DNA of 5,496 nucleotides from Phycisphaerales bacterium (GTDB lineage Bacteria > Planctomycetota > Phycisphaerae > UBA1845), in assembly GCA_030612785.1 (NCBI GenBank), contig JAUWNF010000271.1, forward strand, positions 1 through 5,496, given 5' to 3'. A program made the translations under genes and the position numbers. How positions within the stretch are numbered: position 1 is the first letter of the stretch; every line of letters begins with the position of its first letter. A model generated the notes under the pieces. The model did no database searches and was not told where the DNA came from. It worked only from the letters and a program-made list of their open reading frames with translations. This document shows, one piece after another, positions 1-5,496 of this stretch.

Positions 1-1068
1 GTCTCGGACCACGGCCAGGGCCTTTTCGAACACGACGAAGCCGGCCACGGAATATTCCTTTACGAAAGTACCATGCGAGTGGCGCTCATCCTCTCCTGTC
101 CGGCGTTGTTCGATGGCCCCTACCGCGTGGACGACCGAGTCGTTGGGGTTGTCGACATCCTCCCCACGATTATCGATCTCCTGGGGCTATCCTTGCCGAC
201 ACGGGTCGACGGGCAGAGTCTGTTGACCATCGACCCGCAGCCGGACCGAGCGATCTACATCGAGTCGTGTTACCCGGGCGCCCAAGGCTGCAGCAATCTC
301 TACGGCCTGCGACGGCATACCGACAAATATATTCTGGCGCCGAGACCGGAGTACTACGACTTGGGCCAGGATCCCGCGGAACAGAAGAACCGCCACGAAA
401 ATGGCCCTCGGAGACTCGACGACCTCCAAGCCCAACTCACGGAACTCATGACTCGTTGGGGTCAGGAGGGAAGCAACCTCTCCGGCGCCCGCGAATTGAC
501 CGAGGACGAGTTGGCCAAACTGAGGGCGTTAGGCTACGTCGGCGGAGGCGAGCAAACCGAATGTGGTTCCCTGCCCGACTGCAAAGATCATATCATCATC
601 ATCAACCAGATGGCTGAGGTCACACGGTTCATCGGCCTGAAGCGCTACGAGGAAGCCCTTGAACTGGCCAGAGAGTTGGCAGCACACAGCGAAGGGTTTG
701 ACGCTCCGGTACGCCGAATGGCCGAGATGTATGCGAGGCTGCACCAGCCGGTCAAAGCCACCGAAGTTCTCGGTGAGTTCGTCCGGAAGCATCCGACACC
801 CAGAATGCTGTTCCAGTATGCCCAGGCGCTGTACGCTCTTGGGCGCTATGCCGAATTCGAGCAACAACTGGAAGCCGCCGAGATTCTCGATCCACAATTC
901 GGGCTGATTCCCCGCCTGCGGGGCGACTACTTCGTCAAGATGAAACGCTACGAAGACGCGATCGCCGAGTACGAAAAGGCCATTGCCATCGACGGTGACC
1001 GCTTGGGCCCCGGTGTCAGGCAGAGACTCCAGCTCGCCCGGGACCGGTTGCGTGAGACCTCACCTTGA
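1..1068 (+). CDS. Sulfatase-like (alkaline phosphatase superfamily) protein with C-terminal TPRs, 5' end missing
   Basis: The frame is open from the first base, so the gene starts before the window; 355 codons are visible and end at TGA. The ATG at 73 is an internal Met. Visible residues 1-24 already read as the sulfatase metal-site segment: SDHGQ at 2-6, then H16 and FLYEST, which in this family precedes 'RVPLI' (here RVALIL). Residues about 25-150 complete the C-terminal subdomain: VDILPTIIDLLGL, an ESCYPG stretch, and KYILAPRPEYYDLGQDP, the usual 'elyDL..DP.E..N' block. The linker LRALGYVG (174-181) and DCKD (193-196) lead into about four TPRs (196-334) and a short charged tail. The nucleophile region lies outside, so the reaction cannot be judged. 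Departures from the usual pattern are DHGQ for DHGE and Ala for Pro in RVPLI. The protein is probably extracytoplasmic, by family analogy. It converges on the next gene, so it is a separate transcription unit. The family call is firm; the substrate is unknown. Confidence 0.93.
   Translation, partial: VSDHGQGLFEHDEAGHGIFLYESTMRVALILSCPALFDGPYRVDDRVVGVVDILPTIIDLLGLSLPTRVDGQSLLTIDPQPDRAIYIESCYPGAQGCSNLYGLRRHTDKYILAPRPEYYDLGQDPAEQKNRHENGPRRLDDLQAQLTELMTRWGQEGSNLSGARELTEDELAKLRALGYVGGGEQTECGSLPDCKDHIIIINQMAEVTRFIGLKRYEEALELARELAAHSEGFDAPVRRMAEMYARLHQPVKATEVLGEFVRKHPTPRMLFQYAQALYALGRYAEFEQQLEAAEILDPQFGLIPRLRGDYFVKMKRYEDAIAEYEKAIAIDGDRLGPGVRQRLQLARDRLRETSP
520..588 (+). other. Catalytic-to-TPR junction block (first gene)
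   Basis: Encodes LRALGYVG, then DCKD after 13 residues counted from the Val of ALGYV. The same two blocks, in the same order, occur at 2516-2590 and 5179-5262 in the other two genes. Confidence 0.75.
586..1002 (+). repeat. TPR tail of the first gene (about 4 repeats)
   Basis: Four helix-turn-helix units of about 34 residues follow the DCKD junction. Each has the small-residue/aromatic pattern and closing 'A..L.P'-type turn: one around RYEEALELARELA, one around VKATEVLGEFVRKHP, one around ALGRYAEFEQQLEAAEILDP, and one around KRYEDAIAEYEKAIAID. The last is the best match to consensus; the first is the most divergent. TPRs form a superhelical scaffold for binding proteins or peptides. The array is much shorter than those of the two neighbouring paralogues. 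Confidence 0.82.
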
Positions 1069-1198
1069 TGGCTCGGCTGCGCCCGGCGGGGTTCTGATGC
1101 GCTTCGACAGGTCGAACAAGGCCGGCGGGCAGTTTGCCAGGGCGTTGCCGAGTACCCGGGCAACACGGCACAGCCATCTCGAAAGCGCCCCAGTCAGC
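1069..1198. other. Convergent intergenic gap with small inverted repeats; no clear terminator
   Basis: This 130 bp stretch lies between the stop codons of two converging genes. It holds a perfect inverted repeat TTCGAC-AG-GTCGAA (1103-1116) and a weaker one, GTTGCC (1144-1149) with GGCAAC (1159-1164). A third, GGCA-gtt-TGCC (1128-1138), has only 4 bp arms. The 8-mer CCGGCGGG occurs twice (1083-1090, 1122-1129). None is followed by a T-run on either strand, so a standard intrinsic terminator is not supported. No convincing short gene is seen here. Confidence 0.5.
1103..1116. terminator. Possible hairpin between converging genes (weak)
   Basis: Inverted repeat with 6 bp arms, TTCGAC and GTCGAA, around AG; as RNA it would fold with a 5 bp stem and 4 nt loop. 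Its place 35 bp past one stop and 83 bp past the other would suit a bidirectional terminator. There is no T-tract and the stem is short, so it may equally be chance. Confidence 0.2.
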
Positions 1199-3895
1199 CT
1201 ACGGAATCGGCGATGCGGCTTTGGCCTCATCGTACCATCGGGGGCGAGGTGTGGGGGCGAGTTCAACGGCTTTGGCAAACGCTTCGCGGGCGGAATCCAA
1301 TTGACCCGCCGCCCGGCAGGCCGATCCCAGGTGATACTGGTGGGTGGCATTCCGGGGTTCGATCTCAACGGCCCGCGCCAGGAAGTGGATGGCCATCTCC
1401 CGGTCACCGCGCAGGTGGTAGATCCAGCCCAACGTATCGTTCAGCGTGGCGCTGCCAGGATGACGCTGGACGATGCGCTTGGCCAGTTTCAATGCCCGAT
1501 CGAGATCCTGCCCTTGCCGGGCCAGCATCCAGGCCAGATTGTTCGCTACGTCTACGCTGTCCGGATGAGCTTGATAATAGGAATCGATCAGTTTGACGGC
1601 TCCCTCGAGGTCACCAGTTTCCTCCAGCAGAGCGGCCTGTGCATTCACCACGTCGCCTCGCTCGGGGGCGATGTCGTACGCCCGGGCGATATGCGCTCGC
1701 GCCTGGGCGGTCCGCCCGAGCCGCTGATGGAGTCCGGCCAAGCTCAATTCCAGCGTCGGGTCGTCTTTCGGAAGAAGCGACCGCACTTTCTCAAACGCTG
1801 CAATTGCCGGCTCGAACGCGTGCAGTAGTGTGAGGCTCTTGGCGTACACGATGCCCACAGCCGACGCAACCCGAGGTGGCAGAGGTTTATCGATCGCGCG
1901 GCGTAACGCCGGCGAGACCCTCTCAGCAATAGCGGCATCCAGCGGACATGCCGCAGCCGCACGCCAGACTGCCATCGGGGTTTGGTCCCTTCTGCTCAAG
2001 ACCCCATCCCACTCCTGCACGGCTTGTTCCGTTCGCCCGTCGGCAAATAGGGCCAACCCCAGCGCAAGGTGGCAATGGTCCACTGCCGGCCCGAAGAGTT
2101 CGGCTGCACGGCTCAGGGCATCAACCGCCTCCGCCAGCCGGCCGATCCGGAGGCAGGTCACACCCCACCACCAATGGGCGGCGGCATAGTCCTGCTCGAT
2201 CTTCCTCGCATCTCCAAAACACTTCAGGGCCCCCTCGTCGTTCTCTTTCGCCAGATACATCCTCCCACAGTTGACCAGAATCTGCGGCACCATGTCCGGC
2301 ACGATTCGACCGTTGTCGAGAGCGTCCTCGAGGAGCGGTAGTACTTCGTCGGCCACCGCGGGGGTGGTGGCGCCGAGTTCCGCGAGCATCCACAGAACGG
2401 TCCTGTTTTCCGGGTCCTCCCTGAACAAGCCGGCCAGCGCCTGAGCAGCCGCTTGCGACGCGCCGTTCGTGATCATGGCCATGCTATTCAGGATCTGCGT
2501 GTAGAACGGAAGCATGTCCTTCAGATCCCTGCCGGGGCTTGCCGAGGGCTCGTCGGGAATGGTGGAGGCCACGTAACCCAACGCACGCAGGCGTTCGATG
2601 ACGTCCGAGTCCGGTGCCTGGGCGGCCGCGGTAAAAGGGGGGAAAGAAAGCCGGCTCTCGAACAAGTCATGGTAGGTTGCTTCGAGTTCAGCGACCAACT
2701 GGGGCCTTTCCGCGTAACGGTTTGCGCTGGGAATCTCCTTGGGGTTCTCTGAGAGGACGTATAGTTCCGGAACGGGCGAATCAATGAACTTCGTGCCGCC
2801 GACGCGGATACCCTGTACCGGGGCCCACCCATAGCTGTAGTGAGGTTCGTAGCTCTCGAACGCGATAGGCCGGTCAAGGAAACCTGCCGGCATCTCCTCC
2901 GCTTGGAGCAGCGGAAGCAACGAGCGCCCGTGGATGTGGTTTGCGTCGGGCACGGGAAGACCCACCACATCCAGGATCGTGGGCATGAGGTCAACCAGCC
3001 CGACGGGGACGTCGATCTCCCGCCCCGCGTGTGAGCCGTCCGGCAGGCGAATCAGCAAAGGGACGTGAAGCGTACTGTCGTAGACGAAATAGGCGTGGGT
3101 GCGTTCACCATATTCCCCGAGCGCTTCCCCATGGTCAGCGGTGAACACGGTCAGGGTCCGTCGGCCCCCGGCGGTGAACTCCCCTACGAATTTCAGCAAG
3201 CGCCCGAGTTCATCATCGGTATAGGCGATTTCCACGTCATACGGATGCCCTTGGTACTTGGTAAACGATTCAGGCGCGGCGTAGACCGCATGGGGGTCAT
3301 AATAGTGAATCCACAAGAAGAACGGGCGGTCGGTAGCGACAGTACCAAGCCAGTTTAATGCCGCATCAGTGACCGCAGCGGCATTCCGCTCGGGTACGGT
3401 AAAGCGCGCGGACTCCGAGACGGAGGCGACCTTGTCGTCATAGATGTCAAAGCCCTGGTCGAGACCGAATCGGGAATCGAGCACGAACGCCGCCACCACG
3501 GCCGCGGTCTGATATCCGGCTTGCTTAAACGTCTCCGCCAAAGTGTTCAGGGCGGGATTGGCCACAAAGTGGGAGTTATCCCGAACGCCGTGATAGAACG
3601 GATACACCCCGGTCAGGATACTCGTGTGCGACGGAAGGGTCTCCGGGGTGGGTGCAAAGGCACGCTCGAACCTGACGGATTGTTGGGCCAGGGCATCGAG
3701 AGTGGGGGTATAGGCGTACGTGCAGCCGTAGGCTCCGATATGATCGGCACGCGTGGTGTCGAGGGTGATCAACAGGACGTTGGGCTGCGAACCGGCTTTC
3801 TGGCCACCGGCGCGCTCGTCGCGTGAGCAGGACGAGACGCACACGGGGAGAATCGCCCCGAGAAGTACAGTGGCGACGGTGCTTGCTTTGTCCAT
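1199..3895 (-). CDS. Sulfatase-like lipoprotein with Thr at the nucleophile site and long TPR tail
   Basis: Complete 898-residue protein, ATG to TAG. Residues 1-23 are a lipoprotein signal with lipobox VSSC (C23); S24 at +2 would favour the outer membrane by E. coli rules. The alkaline-phosphatase-superfamily domain spans about 37-440. It shows NVLLITLDTTRAD (39-51, metal Asp likely D46), TLPSHTSILTG (86-96, nucleophile position T86), HGVRDN (102-107), HYYDPH (197-202), TADHGE (252-257, metal pair D254/H255), H267 and VDLMPTILDVVGLP (301-314). True sulfatases have Cys or Ser, converted to formylglycine, where T86 sits, and Arg where H90 sits. The fold is therefore certain but sulfatase activity is not; phosphoesterase or phosphotransferase chemistry is an alternative. 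RLRALGYV (435-442) and DLKD (457-460) lead into about 10-12 TPRs. No other start lies in the short upstream gap. The ribosome site is weak: GAG, 8 bp before ATG. The gene lies 38 bp behind its upstream paralogue and is likely co-transcribed with it. Confidence 0.95.
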   Translation of the reverse strand: MDKASTVATVLLGAILPVCVSSCSRDERAGGQKAGSQPNVLLITLDTTRADHIGAYGCTYAYTPTLDALAQQSVRFERAFAPTPETLPSHTSILTGVYPFYHGVRDNSHFVANPALNTLAETFKQAGYQTAAVVAAFVLDSRFGLDQGFDIYDDKVASVSESARFTVPERNAAAVTDAALNWLGTVATDRPFFLWIHYYDPHAVYAAPESFTKYQGHPYDVEIAYTDDELGRLLKFVGEFTAGGRRTLTVFTADHGEALGEYGERTHAYFVYDSTLHVPLLIRLPDGSHAGREIDVPVGLVDLMPTILDVVGLPVPDANHIHGRSLLPLLQAEEMPAGFLDRPIAFESYEPHYSYGWAPVQGIRVGGTKFIDSPVPELYVLSENPKEIPSANRYAERPQLVAELEATYHDLFESRLSFPPFTAAAQAPDSDVIERLRALGYVASTIPDEPSASPGRDLKDMLPFYTQILNSMAMITNGASQAAAQALAGLFREDPENRTVLWMLAELGATTPAVADEVLPLLEDALDNGRIVPDMVPQILVNCGRMYLAKENDEGALKCFGDARKIEQDYAAAHWWWGVTCLRIGRLAEAVDALSRAAELFGPAVDHCHLALGLALFADGRTEQAVQEWDGVLSRRDQTPMAVWRAAAACPLDAAIAERVSPALRRAIDKPLPPRVASAVGIVYAKSLTLLHAFEPAIAAFEKVRSLLPKDDPTLELSLAGLHQRLGRTAQARAHIARAYDIAPERGDVVNAQAALLEETGDLEGAVKLIDSYYQAHPDSVDVANNLAWMLARQGQDLDRALKLAKRIVQRHPGSATLNDTLGWIYHLRGDREMAIHFLARAVEIEPRNATHQYHLGSACRAAGQLDSAREAFAKAVELAPTPRPRWYDEAKAASPIP
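1247..2521 (-). repeat. TPR tail of the complete gene (about 10-12 repeats, some degenerate)
   Basis: Residues about 459-883 are alpha-helical repeats of about 34 residues. The clearest units are near 571-604 (HWWWGVTCLRIGRLAEAVDAL), 713-747 (LAGLHQRLGRTAQARAHI), 781-815 (NNLAWMLARQGQDLDRAL), 816-849 (LGWIYHLRGDREMAIHFL) and 850-883 (LGSACRAAGQLDSAREAF). The last three are near consensus. The segment near 498-532 and the one at 640-674 (around PLDAAIAERVSPALRRAID) fit poorly, giving a broken middle to the array. The role is probably binding a partner protein or self-assembly outside the cytoplasm; nothing shows which. Confidence 0.82.
2516..2590 (-). other. Catalytic-to-TPR junction block (complete gene)
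   Basis: Encodes LRALGYV (436-442) and DLKD (457-460), with 14 residues between. The spacer is Pro/Ser-rich (IPDEPSASPG), suggesting a flexible hinge. Confidence 0.75.
2576..3787 (-). other. Alkaline-phosphatase-superfamily catalytic domain of the complete gene
   Basis: Residues 37-440. Motif order matches the family: N-terminal metal Asp (D46), nucleophile segment (T86), His-rich DPH segment (H197, H202), second metal motif DH (254-255), His at 267 where many sulfatases carry Lys, then the C-terminal subdomain with K369 in GTKFI and PELYVLSENPKE. That last block is eroded compared with the usual 'ELYDL..DP.E..N' kept in both neighbouring paralogues. Confidence 0.88.
3626..3640 (-). other. 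Nucleophile motif TLPSH (Thr instead of Cys/Ser)
   Basis: Codons ACC CTT CCG TCG CAC encode T86-L-P-S-H90. It aligns with the sulfatase signature C/S-x-P-S-R followed by x-x-I/L-L-T-G. Thr cannot be matured to formylglycine by the known Cys- or Ser-type systems. In other branches of the superfamily, such as LtaS- and EptA-type phosphotransferases, Thr is itself the nucleophile. Confidence 0.85.
3827..3895 (-). other. Lipoprotein signal peptide with lipobox VSSC
   Basis: The first 23 residues have one basic residue (K3), a hydrophobic core (VATVLLGAILPVCV) and V20-S-S-C23. This fits signal peptidase II cleavage and lipidation at C23. The following stretch up to about residue 36 is polar and charged, a tether before the catalytic fold. 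The basic N-region is weak for such a signal. Confidence 0.78.
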
Positions 3896-3933
3896 AGTTT
3901 GATCTCGCGGAGCTAAGTGAGTGAGATTCTCGG
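3896..3933 (-). other. 38 bp gap between tandem paralogues
   Basis: Too short for much regulation and with no recognisable promoter. There is a 5 bp inverted repeat, ATCTC and GAGAT, separated by 14 bp. The GAG of the second arm is the only ribosome-binding-like sequence before the downstream ATG. The short gap favours read-through from the upstream gene. Confidence 0.5.
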
Positions 3934-5496
3934 TCAGGGCTCGTCGATGCCCGGCTGGGTGCTCTTCTGCGCAGGACGGGAAGTGGCTTGGAGCGATTGC
4001 TCAAGCTGTCTGACCTGATATTCGATCTCTTCATGCCCTTGTTGGTCTGGTTCGATCTCGAGACTCTTCTTAAGGTGGGTTAGGGCTTCCTCAGCCAGAC
4101 CGCGTTGCAGTAGCAGCATGCCGTAATGGGTATGGGCGAGGGCGTAGTCCGGATCCGCGAGAAGAGCCCGTTGGAAAAAGTGCGCCGCGTGTTCCGCACG
4201 ACCGTGGGTCACGTGATAGGTGCCCAAGTTCAGGAGGGCGACTGGAACGCGGGGGTTATGTTTGAGGACCTCGACGAACTGCTCCACCGCTTTTTCTTCC
4301 TCTCGACGGGCCAGGTAGCATTGGGCGAGATTGATGCGGGAGGCGAGATGGTTGGGCTCCGTTTCCAACGTACGTTTGAACAGCTCCATCGCCTGCTCTA
4401 CATCGCCCGTATGCTTCATGATAAGCCCGAGGTTGTTGAGAGCGGCAGGAAAGTTCTCGTCGATGGCGAGAGCTCGTTCAGCGAACGCTTTGGCCTTTTC
4501 GTACTGCCGCATTTTGTCATATGATCCTGCCAGGAAGCTCAGAAGCAACGGGCTTCCGGGCTCGAAACGAACCGCCTTGGCAAATTCGCGGATCGCCTCA
4601 TCGAAGTTGCCTTCTTCGGCCAAAAGACTGGCTCGCCCACCGTGGGCTACTGCGTGCGACGGATTGATCTCGAGCGCTTTGTCGAAGGCCTCGCGGGCCT
4701 TTTCGTATTCCAATAACCGAAGGTACATTATGCCCAATTGGCAATAGGCCTGCGGTCCGACGGTTCCCGGGTCCATCTCGATGGCCTGGAGGAAGTAACT
4801 CTCGGCCTTTTCCATGTCGTTCTGGACAACGGCCAGCGTCCCCAGCGCCACGAATGTTCCCGCATAGTCGGGATCGAGGCGACGGGCTTCATCAAGCATC
4901 TGCTGAGCGGCAACAGCATCGCCTTTCTGAAGCGACAGCCTCGCCAACGACGCGTAAACCTCCGGGGCCCGCTCCTCAAGAACCAGGACTTGCCGGAACA
5001 GCGCCTCCGCCTCATCCCGCTTGCCCATCGTCATATACACGCCGGCCAAGCAGCGCATCGTCCAGACATCCCCAGGCACCTCTTTGAGACACGCCTCCAG
5101 AATCTCACAACCTTCATGGATCCTTCCGGCGGCGATGAGATTGTTGCCTTTCTGAATGGCCTCCCACTGATGAACCATGTCTTTGGGATCCAACTGGGCA
5201 GCGGCCTCCGCGTCCAAGGAACCTGGTTCCGCGACATGACCGACATAGCCCAAGGCGGCCAGCTTCTCGGCGGTTTCCGCGTCCATGGTGATGGCCTGCT
5301 CGAGGGCGTCTTTGCCAAACCGGTCGGCACCGATATGTTGGTCGAGTTCCCGGTTCAGCGCGGCCACCTCCTCAGTACGCTGCTCCAGCAGGTTGTTCAG
5401 TTCCTTGGGATCTTCGGCAAGGTCATAAAACTCCGGGCGCGGCGCGTGGATATACTTGCAGTCGTTGTGGCGTATGCCGAACAAGGGTGCCCAGCC
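3934..5496 (-). CDS. Sulfatase-like protein with about 11 C-terminal TPRs, 5' end missing
   Basis: Open to the window edge; 520 codons visible, ending at TGA. The codon at 5484 is an internal TTG (Leu), not a start: the reading GWAPLFGIR runs through it and matches GWAPVQGIR at the same place in the complete paralogue. Visible residues 1-55 are the end of the sulfatase-like domain (KYIHAPRPEFYDLAEDPKELNN). Residues 71-85 hold the linker ending LAALGYV, and LDPKD (102-106) opens the repeat region. About eleven 34-residue TPRs follow (107-484), close to consensus and without gaps. A short helical, possibly coiled segment (EEIEYQVRQLEQSL) and a polar tail end the protein. The nucleophile and metal sites lie outside the window, so the chemistry cannot be judged. 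The next gene on this strand starts 38 bp on, suggesting one operon of two paralogues. Location is probably extracytoplasmic by family; the signal sequence is not visible. Confidence 0.93.
   Translation of the reverse strand, partial: GWAPLFGIRHNDCKYIHAPRPEFYDLAEDPKELNNLLEQRTEEVAALNRELDQHIGADRFGKDALEQAITMDAETAEKLAALGYVGHVAEPGSLDAEAAAQLDPKDMVHQWEAIQKGNNLIAAGRIHEGCEILEACLKEVPGDVWTMRCLAGVYMTMGKRDEAEALFRQVLVLEERAPEVYASLARLSLQKGDAVAAQQMLDEARRLDPDYAGTFVALGTLAVVQNDMEKAESYFLQAIEMDPGTVGPQAYCQLGIMYLRLLEYEKAREAFDKALEINPSHAVAHGGRASLLAEEGNFDEAIREFAKAVRFEPGSPLLLSFLAGSYDKMRQYEKAKAFAERALAIDENFPAALNNLGLIMKHTGDVEQAMELFKRTLETEPNHLASRINLAQCYLARREEEKAVEQFVEVLKHNPRVPVALLNLGTYHVTHGRAEHAAHFFQRALLADPDYALAHTHYGMLLLQRGLAEEALTHLKKSLEIEPDQQGHEEIEYQVRQLEQSLQATSRPAQKSTQPGIDEP
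4045..5178 (-). repeat. Regular TPR array (about 11 repeats)
   Basis: Visible residues 107-484 divide into eleven units of about 34 residues with few or no insertions. Typical units include LGIMYLRLLEYEKAREAF, LAGSYDKMRQYEKAKAF, LGLIMKHTGDVEQAMELF, LAQCYLARREEEKAVEQF and YGMLLLQRGLAEEALTHL; many end in 'A/L..DP' or 'E.EP' turns. Eleven units would make more than one full turn of a TPR superhelix. The regularity contrasts with the broken array in the next gene. Confidence 0.88.
5179..5262 (-). other. Catalytic-to-TPR junction block (third gene)
   Basis: Encodes LAALGYV and DPKD with 17 residues between; the spacer is Ala/Glu-rich. Confidence 0.75.

Noticed and set aside
73..1068. ATG at 73 as the start of the first gene
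   Set aside because: The frame is open to base 1, and the 24 codons before it encode the sulfatase metal-site segment (SDHGQ...FLYEST), so the Met is internal.
1103..1116. Strong intrinsic terminator
   Set aside because: Short stem and no T-tract on either strand; kept only as a weak hairpin.
1060..1407. Minus-strand frame running past the stop of the complete gene, as a possible frameshifted extension
   Set aside because: The complete gene ends naturally after its last TPR; this frame is Arg/Pro-rich and shows no TPR or other domain pattern.
983..1828. 281-codon plus-strand open frame opposite the 3' end of the complete gene
   Set aside because: Lies antisense to well-supported TPR coding sequence and has no recognisable domain; long antisense frames are expected in GC-rich DNA.
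4126..4747. Overlapping plus-strand open frames opposite the third gene
   Set aside because: They are antisense to near-consensus TPR repeats, show no family features, and their periodic composition mirrors the repeats.
3934..5484. TTG at 5484 as the start of the third gene
   Set aside because: The reading continues upstream to the window edge as GWAPL, matching GWAPV in the complete paralogue; the gene is truncated, not TTG-started.
1..5496. Insertion sequence, CRISPR array, tRNA or rRNA
   Set aside because: No transposase-like frame, no spaced direct repeats at DNA level, and no RNA-gene sequence signatures seen; the repeats present are protein-level TPRs.

Overview
The window holds parts of three paralogous genes. 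Each fuses an alkaline-phosphatase-superfamily ('sulfatase-like') domain to a C-terminal run of tetratricopeptide repeats (TPRs). One gene is complete (minus strand, 898 aa). The other two are cut by the window edges. The DNA is GC-rich (about 60% by eye), gene-dense and uses similar codons throughout, with no sign of recent insertion. Many-copy sulfatase-like genes with TPR tails are typical of large-genome environmental bacteria such as Planctomycetota and relatives, Acidobacteriota and deltaproteobacterial or Myxococcota lineages. The window has no marker gene that would decide between them. A lipoprotein-type signal on the complete gene fits a secreted, membrane-anchored protein.

Layout: (1) 1-1068, plus strand: 3' part of a sulfatase-like/TPR gene with a short tail of about 4 TPRs. 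(2) 1069-1198: 130 bp between converging genes, with small inverted repeats but no convincing terminator. (3) 1199-3895, minus strand: complete lipoprotein with sulfatase-like domain and about 10-12 partly degenerate TPRs. (4) 3896-3933: 38 bp gap. (5) 3934-5496, minus strand: 3' part of a third sulfatase-like/TPR gene with about 11 very regular TPRs. Genes (5) and (3) run in the same direction and are probably co-transcribed; gene (1) converges on them.

Two points stand out. In the one complete catalytic domain, the position that holds the formylglycine-forming Cys or Ser in true sulfatases is Thr (T86 in TLPSH), so the annotation 'sulfatase' may mislead; a phospho- or other esterase or transferase chemistry is at least as likely. 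Second, all three proteins share a junction between catalytic domain and TPRs: ALGYV, then 13-17 residues, then D-x-K-D. It marks them as one family with a fixed architecture and a variable repeat dose. The substrate and the partner bound by the TPRs cannot be read from the sequence.
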